Below, piece after piece: positions 58,986 through 64,000 of a stretch of DNA of 64,000 nucleotides. Numbering within the stretch: position 1 is the first letter of the stretch; every line of letters starts with the position of its first letter. Source of the stretch: Strigamia acuminata (taxonomy: Eukaryota > Arthropoda > Chilopoda > Geophilomorpha > Linotaeniidae); contig OX442324.1 of assembly GCA_949358305.1 (NCBI GenBank), positions 372,001-436,000 on the forward strand, given 5' to 3'. The position numbers and the translations under genes are program-made. The notes below the pieces were generated by a model, which had not been told where the DNA came from, did no database searches, and saw nothing but the letters and a program-made list of their open reading frames with translations.

Positions 58986-60626
58986 ATGGTAAGCGTAAAT
59001 AAACTAGGAGACGATTATCGTCTTAACGCAGTGCATAAATTGGGCAAACGTCAACGTCGAGAAGTAGATGAGGTTCTCGCAGATCACGTTGGTTACGATG
59101 CATTATCCGATCTAGAAAAAAAAATTTTTGACGAGATCACAAAGACTAAAAATGCCCTGAAAGCTGCTTGCGATTCTATAATTAACGATTTGAACGCATT
59201 AAAACGTACCGTACAAGATCAAGCTACTAAGCTAACGGGGCAAGGCGAAGGAATTGATACGGAGGATATTGATAAACTCAAAAATGATATTGCCTATGCT
59301 ACTATAAAATATGGAACGTTGGAACAAGATTTGATTAAGAAAATTAAAGAATTAGAAGCGAACATTAAGATATTAGTAGATAATGCGACTGCTTCCGGTG
59401 GTGTAGAAGTTGACGAAAAACAAATAAGCGCATTAGAAATCAAAATCAAAGACTTGATAAATGACGTTAAATCCGAGTTGGAATCTGCGATCGAAGATTT
59501 AAAGACTGGGTTGGAGACGTTGACTAATAGCTTAATCCAGAATAAAACCGATTATGATACAAAAATAAACGAAGCATTGGATGAAGTAGAAACCAAAATC
59601 CAGAACTTAGACGTGGACAAAATCAGAACCAACATCGAGGCATCAAATGACAAGATAAAACAAGCACAGGATGATATAAAAAAGTTAGAAAAAAGTGTGG
59701 AAAATGAGGTTAAAGCCTTGCAAACCAAAATCAAAGCTTTACCCGCAAAATTTGGTGTTAGTAGCGAAAGTACGGAAGACTTAAAAACCAAAATTGAAGC
59801 GGCGAAAGCGGAGCTAGACACAGTCAGTACTGCCATTCAAAAAGATCTGGACGAGACTAAACTTAAATTAAACGAGTACGTAGACGAAAATTCCGTAAAG
59901 TCAGATAAAATGCAAACGAGCGTCAACGAGGTTACCGATAAAATCAAATTAGCCAACGAACAAATAATAACGTTGCAGGAAAACATGTTGTCCATTTTGA
60001 CATCCGTTCAAGAAGAAATATCAAAAATTAGCGCAATTCCGAGCGTTGACGAATCAAGTTTTGCTCCCGCTGCTTTGGCCGGCACTGTCGATACGGTAGA
60101 AGCCACGTTAAATTCTAACATCGAAGCGAACAAAATAGAAGTTAATAAGAAATTGACGGAATTAGAAGACAAAATATCAAATCTAAATATTCCCGAAGTA
60201 GAAGAACAGACCGATTTAGTGCTAGGGTTCGTACATTCGCAACGGACCGATTGGTTTTTGAAGGTGTCCGAAGAATGGAAATTATTTGCACATAATGGGA
60301 AGTTTTATACTCCTCATTACGGGCATATAACGCGAATCAGTTTATACATGTATGCTACTACAGCAGAATACACAGTAATACCTAACGAGTTTGAGTTTAT
60401 CTTGTCTATTAACGGGCATGGTCGAACGTTCCATATTCCACGTACAGATGTTACAAAAACACCACGTAAAATGCCGGTATGTTTTAGAACGTACAATTTA
60501 GAGAAAAAAGTAGATTTTGATGATAACGATCACATTAGAATATCTACTATCACCAATTGGAGTCCGGAAATACAAGTTTTCGCCCTCGTGTATTGCAGAT
60601 TCGATCGTAGTAAATGGGACGATTAA
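58986..60626 (+). CDS. Coiled-coil spike/fibre-like protein
   Basis: This 546-codon ORF starts at ATG in TATTAAAAAAATG. After a short N-terminal basic segment (GKRQRREVDEVL) comes a coiled coil of roughly 350 residues with heptads (IKELEANIKIL, IEDLKTGLETL, VENEVKALQTK). From about residue 415 a compact beta-rich head follows (LVLGFVHSQRTDWFLKVSEE to the end, with Trp/Tyr/Phe-rich strands). Shaft plus head suggests a trimeric attachment fibre. Its place next to capsid and protease genes supports a virion role. I do not recognise a specific family, and receptor binding is inference. It is full length and convergent with polB across 16 nt. Confidence 0.65.
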   Translation: MVSVNKLGDDYRLNAVHKLGKRQRREVDEVLADHVGYDALSDLEKKIFDEITKTKNALKAACDSIINDLNALKRTVQDQATKLTGQGEGIDTEDIDKLKNDIAYATIKYGTLEQDLIKKIKELEANIKILVDNATASGGVEVDEKQISALEIKIKDLINDVKSELESAIEDLKTGLETLTNSLIQNKTDYDTKINEALDEVETKIQNLDVDKIRTNIEASNDKIKQAQDDIKKLEKSVENEVKALQTKIKALPAKFGVSSESTEDLKTKIEAAKAELDTVSTAIQKDLDETKLKLNEYVDENSVKSDKMQTSVNEVTDKIKLANEQIITLQENMLSILTSVQEEISKISAIPSVDESSFAPAALAGTVDTVEATLNSNIEANKIEVNKKLTELEDKISNLNIPEVEEQTDLVLGFVHSQRTDWFLKVSEEWKLFAHNGKFYTPHYGHITRISLYMYATTAEYTVIPNEFEFILSINGHGRTFHIPRTDVTKTPRKMPVCFRTYNLEKKVDFDDNDHIRISTITNWSPEIQVFALVYCRFDRSKWDD

Positions 60627-60642
60627 ACTAATCATCGTCATA

Positions 60643-63600
60643 TTAATCCTCCGCCAAGCTTACGTATCCATAAGCCAAAGTATGAATACAATCATCTAAT
60701 ATCACTCGTTTCTTGTCTTTTGCCGACAATGCCAATTTGTCCACCTTGACCGTTGTGAGATCGTGCAGTTTTGATTTGATCGTTTCAAATTTCAATCTGT
60801 GGGCCTCCCGTTCACCGAACAATATCTTCTTGTACGCCTCCAAGTCCAGCTCTTGCTCCACGACAGCCTTCTTTATGCCTTTACATCGCATGCTCGTTTT
60901 CCCGTTCACGTTATAAGCGTAACATTTGGCTCTTAGCCCTACAAACTCTTCTATCGGCTCGCCGGCAGTCTCGTCTTTGAAGCATCCTATGACACGCCTG
61001 TTTCTGCCATCGGGTGGGTGGTAATTAGACAGATCCATCACTTGTGGTATTTCTTCTCTGAAGAACGAGTAGACTGACGGAGCTTCTATTTCGTACATCA
61101 AACTATCCGTATCTGTCATCAGCAATCTCAGCTTATCTGAGAATTTTTTTTTCATGACGTTGTAATGAAAGTCGTAGAGCAAGCATTTAGACAAGTCCAG
61201 GATAGTTAAACCGCTGTAAATAGGTTTGTCTAACGTCAATTCCAGCTTTCGGCGTTCAACCAACACCAGTTTTTCGTTTAATTTTTTTTTTCCTTTGAAA
61301 CCGACGTGGTTGACGTGAGTATTCAAGTCTTTTGCATTGTTTACCAGATAAAATTGTCTATATTTCCTCACATCTTGTAGAGTTTTTCCAAATACGGAAT
61401 TGTTAGCTAATTTCGCCAATTCCTGCTCAAAATCACTGGTAGCTGACTTCCGGTTCTCAATATTCAATTCGATATACTTGGCCAGCCACGGTTTTTGCTC
61501 AAACGTCAGCACTCTTTTTATTTTCATCAACGTCATGCCCAGGGACAAGTACAATTGCAGAGCTCTGTAATGCAGAATGTAATTACAACGACCTTGCAAA
61601 TGCGGGATTAATCTGGGAGAAGTGTCATCCCCAGAACGTATCATTTCCGGAGCCAAAGGCAAACAATTGTGGGACGAATGCAGTTCTTGCGGATATCCCA
61701 AATCCACTTCCAAGATGCATCCCATCGTATCGTTCTCTCCCATTTTTAAAATCCGTTCTTGTGTCCATTCGGCTACATTATCGTCGAAGGCAAACTTGCC
61801 AACTGGTAGCGGTTTGCTCATTGCCCAGGAATACATGGAATTCGCATCCAAATAGACGATGTAACTCTCTGGTTTCTCGCAATCGTATCCCGATGCCAAA
61901 AGAGGATTATTGGCTTTGGCGTAGCGTTGACTGATAGTGGCAACACCGCCTCTTATTCCTTGTTCGACAAACATGTACATATCTGGATCAGACAGAAGCT
62001 CCAATTTAACTTCGGTGATGAGCAGCGCAGCGTCCCAAGAAAGACTTGGAAACGTGATGTAATGACAGGGGTCTAGCTTGTAGTGATTTAAACACATTTT
62101 TCTGAACTGTTCGAATATATCCGCCAACAACAGAGTGTCGGTCTTCAGATACAAATCGTGATATTCGCCCATGTTTTTAATTCCGAACGTTTTCCAAACT
62201 AACTGGGCATATTGGTATTCGTCGTCGGTTATGTTCTCAAATTCTTCTTTCGGCGGAAGTTTATCTTCTTGAAATTTTGACCAACCGGTCATATATCTGT
62301 AAGGGTACACTCCTTTCCTCAACAGAAGATCAATTTCCTCGCCTTTAAACTCGCTTCGAAAGACAGCGAACTGCGACTTCTTCTCTAGATTTTTTGCCAA
62401 ATTGGATAAACTGCTCGCGAGAAATTGGAAACTATCCATGAATTTTAACGTTACGACCTGTTTTGGATCATCACCGGTCTTGATTTTCAACGTGAACGAT
62501 TTGTATAATTCCGAGTTTTCGGCGATCATCGTCACTTTTTCTGACGCGACGGTCAAATGCGGCAATATTAGATGAAAATCATACTTTTTCCCATTATGGA
62601 AAATTATAGGCACAGATTTCCGCCAATGGTAGTTGAGGTTACAATTAGCGTGTGCGGCCCCACGAAACTTTCCGGTGAAATGGTTATGATCCAAGACTTT
62701 TGTCAAGCCTTTTAATTCTTCCAAGAATTCATCACCGCATAAGTAACACGTTGTTGCATTTCTATAGGCGATCCATTGAAGCGAAGTCATCGTTTTGGAA
62801 TTGAATTGTTTATGTTCCAATTCAGAAAATTGCTGAACCACGGCTTTAATTTCCGCACGCAACGATTGCAAAAAATGATCGACGGCATCCGGACCTCTAT
62901 ACAGCTGTAACGGTCTGGAATAAGCTTCGTTCTCAGTGCACACTACTTTAAACGAATAACCGCACGGCTCGTGAGAATTAATGATTATCGAATGTAAAGT
63001 GGGTTCGCTCTCCGCATCAGGTACTAAGAATGCCTCGAAATCGGCGTAACAAACGTACGGTAAAGGATATTTTTTTTTCTCACTTTTGAACGTACAGATA
63101 GCTCCTTCGTCGGGACATTTAGTGCTGCAGGCTTTATATTTCCCGCAGTATCGTTTATGCCTAACGAGCACTATGGCACTGGAAAACCCGTTCATACAGT
63201 TCATGCAATAATACCGCTTATGTTTATTGCCGGCGCTCAAGAGTCGCGAGAAATCCCTGATCCACATGTAATGATTTTGTTTCTTCAGTAGGTTAATAGT
63301 GATAAAGCGGTTCGTCAGAATATCTACTTTAATCGGAACAATGCGGGACTTGGGCAGCAACTCGAATACATTAATGTTCAAACTTACATTCTGTCTTTCA
63401 AACGTAAGCACTTCTTTCGGCCCCACGGGAAAAACTAGTCCTTCGAGATTGAGTTTATTCATAAACTGTTCGTAATAATCCGCTCTGCAAAGATGAACGG
63501 GGGCTGGATACAAGGCAGCTAATACAGACCATAAAAAACTTTTTTGATCCGAGTTCTGGACATTTACAACGGCCTTTTTTTTCTGCAGACATTCGTCCAG

Positions 63601-64000
63601 TTCCTGATACGACGATTTTTCGGGAACGGAGTGGAATATCGACGCATGTTTGTCTCTTCCCACGCAGCTCTTGAATTGGTTATCGCAGTAGTGACACGGA
63701 AAATAACCCAGCAACCGTTTTGGATCCCTCACAAGTCCGTAGCTATTCTTTCCGTAGAAGAATAGATCTACGTGATGTTTCCTGTTTCTGTGAACGGTAA
63801 CGTATCTTTCCACGCGATCGCCATTGCAATAATAAATAGTTACTTCGATATCGGGATTCTGCGACTGGAATTTTTCTAGGTTTCTGTAAGGCAGCGGAAA
63901 TTCTAAGCCTTGCAAGTTCAATTCGTGCTCATACTTCAAGTAATTAGATATGCGTTCGGCATTAATAGCTACCGGATGTAAAGATGCAAGAATGGCCCAA
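60643..64000 (-). CDS. polB: Protein-primed family B DNA polymerase, N-terminus outside window
   Basis: The frame is open to the right edge (about 1118 codons visible). Exonuclease motifs: Exo I ADFEAF (about 63035), Exo II FHNGKKYDFH (about 62590), Exo III YLKTDTLLLAD (about 62140). Polymerase motifs: A YLDANSMYSW (about 61840), B KLANNSVFGKT (about 61400), C MTDTDSLMY (about 61105). All acidic residues are present. An inserted zinc/HNH-like segment, CYLCGDEF...DHNHFTGKFRG..HANC (about 62640-62745), resembles endonuclease VII and is known from Polinton polymerases. Upstream are two tandem copies of a module (64000-63635 and 63545-63150), each with a FLW..LAALYP-type start, LNLxGLxFP and a C2H2-like finger. 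The enzyme copies the linear genome from a terminal-protein primer. Confidence 0.93.
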   Translation of the reverse strand, partial: WAILASLHPVAINAERISNYLKYEHELNLQGLEFPLPYRNLEKFQSQNPDIEVTIYYCNGDRVERYVTVHRNRKHHVDLFFYGKNSYGLVRDPKRLLGYFPCHYCDNQFKSCVGRDKHASIFHSVPEKSSYQELDECLQKKKAVVNVQNSDQKSFLWSVLAALYPAPVHLCRADYYEQFMNKLNLEGLVFPVGPKEVLTFERQNVSLNINVFELLPKSRIVPIKVDILTNRFITINLLKKQNHYMWIRDFSRLLSAGNKHKRYYCMNCMNGFSSAIVLVRHKRYCGKYKACSTKCPDEGAICTFKSEKKKYPLPYVCYADFEAFLVPDAESEPTLHSIIINSHEPCGYSFKVVCTENEAYSRPLQLYRGPDAVDHFLQSLRAEIKAVVQQFSELEHKQFNSKTMTSLQWIAYRNATTCYLCGDEFLEELKGLTKVLDHNHFTGKFRGAAHANCNLNYHWRKSVPIIFHNGKKYDFHLILPHLTVASEKVTMIAENSELYKSFTLKIKTGDDPKQVVTLKFMDSFQFLASSLSNLAKNLEKKSQFAVFRSEFKGEEIDLLLRKGVYPYRYMTGWSKFQEDKLPPKEEFENITDDEYQYAQLVWKTFGIKNMGEYHDLYLKTDTLLLADIFEQFRKMCLNHYKLDPCHYITFPSLSWDAALLITEVKLELLSDPDMYMFVEQGIRGGVATISQRYAKANNPLLASGYDCEKPESYIVYLDANSMYSWAMSKPLPVGKFAFDDNVAEWTQERILKMGENDTMGCILEVDLGYPQELHSSHNCLPLAPEMIRSGDDTSPRLIPHLQGRCNYILHYRALQLYLSLGMTLMKIKRVLTFEQKPWLAKYIELNIENRKSATSDFEQELAKLANNSVFGKTLQDVRKYRQFYLVNNAKDLNTHVNHVGFKGKKKLNEKLVLVERRKLELTLDKPIYSGLTILDLSKCLLYDFHYNVMKKKFSDKLRLLMTDTDSLMYEIEAPSVYSFFREEIPQVMDLSNYHPPDGRNRRVIGCFKDETAGEPIEEFVGLRAKCYAYNVNGKTSMRCKGIKKAVVEQELDLEAYKKILFGEREAHRLKFETIKSKLHDLTTVKVDKLALSAKDKKRVILDDCIHTLAYGYVSLAED

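Larger units (their letters stand above)
20584..64000. mobile_element. Maverick/Polinton (adintovirus-like) element, right end outside window
   Basis: The hallmark set is present: retroviral-type integrase with chromodomain, protein-primed family B DNA polymerase, FtsK/HerA-type packaging ATPase, adenain-like protease, double-jelly-roll major capsid and minor capsid protein, plus a PLA2-domain virion protein. Without the roughly 30-kb copia nest (24651-54996) the visible Polinton is about 13 kb, and more lies to the right. The left boundary is uncertain; I start it at the leftmost gene with the same style. Polintons are self-synthesising DNA transposons thought to alternate with a virus form. 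Nearly all frames are open, so this copy is young, but one ORF is split and one protease start is lost. Confidence 0.92.

Noticed and set aside
1-64000. CRISPR arrays, tRNA or rRNA genes
   Set aside because: None seen; the tandem repeats found have no spacer structure, and the genome is eukaryotic.

Overview
The window is repeat-dominated nuclear DNA of an invertebrate animal. Evidence for this is intron-split exons with GT..AG borders at the left edge, two kinds of LTR retrotransposon, and a large Maverick/Polinton (adintovirus-like) element. I cannot name the species from the sequence.

Layout. (1) 1-4949: fragments of host genes, namely a UvrD/FBH1-like helicase C-terminal exon and the exons of a coiled-coil protein. 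They are mixed with a MITE-like inverted repeat, a 92-bp hairpin that breaks an exon, AT-rich repeats and a 32-bp-class minisatellite. (2) 4950-19452: a complete Ty3/gypsy-type element with 672-bp LTRs that differ at one base I could find, and a 4-bp ATGT target duplication. It has gag, pol (joined to gag by a 4-nt ATGA overlap) and a third ORF that is not a recognisable envelope and carries two CxxCxGxG knuckles. (3) 19453-20583: AT-rich sequence with a long hairpin. (4) About 20584 to the right edge: a Polinton. Leftward genes are two small unknowns, a broken small ORF, an adenain-like protease, a chromodomain integrase, a parvovirus-type PLA2 protein and a small zinc ribbon. Rightward genes are the packaging ATPase, a split conserved ORF, the minor capsid protein, a 53-residue protein, the major capsid protein, a basic hydrophobic minor virion protein, a second adenain-like protease and a coiled-coil spike-like protein. 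A protein-primed DNA polymerase B converges on these from the right edge and is cut by it.

(5) Inside the Polinton, about 24651-54996 is a 30-kb nest of Ty1/copia-type DNA. It splits one Polinton ORF into an N-terminal and a C-terminal half. The nest holds three almost identical 1557-codon copia polyproteins (family A, all on the minus strand), two of them in a tandem LTR-int-LTR-int array. It also holds a truncated polyprotein of family B, a family C fragment with acidic tandem repeats, and several plus-strand leader-gag fragments fused to other pieces at microhomologies.

The Polinton genes form a coherent virion-forming and self-synthesising set: integrase for insertion, PolB for replication, ATPase plus two capsid proteins plus protease for packaging and maturation, and PLA2 plus spike as possible entry functions. 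Most frames are open, which suggests a young copy. It is now probably defective because of the copia nest and a lost start codon in one protease gene. The features most worth pursuing are the two adenain-like proteases, the poly(A)-run gene junctions and A-rich start sites of the Polinton, the gypsy third ORF with its ATGA gag-pol join, and a pair of covarying hairpins shared by three copia LTR families.
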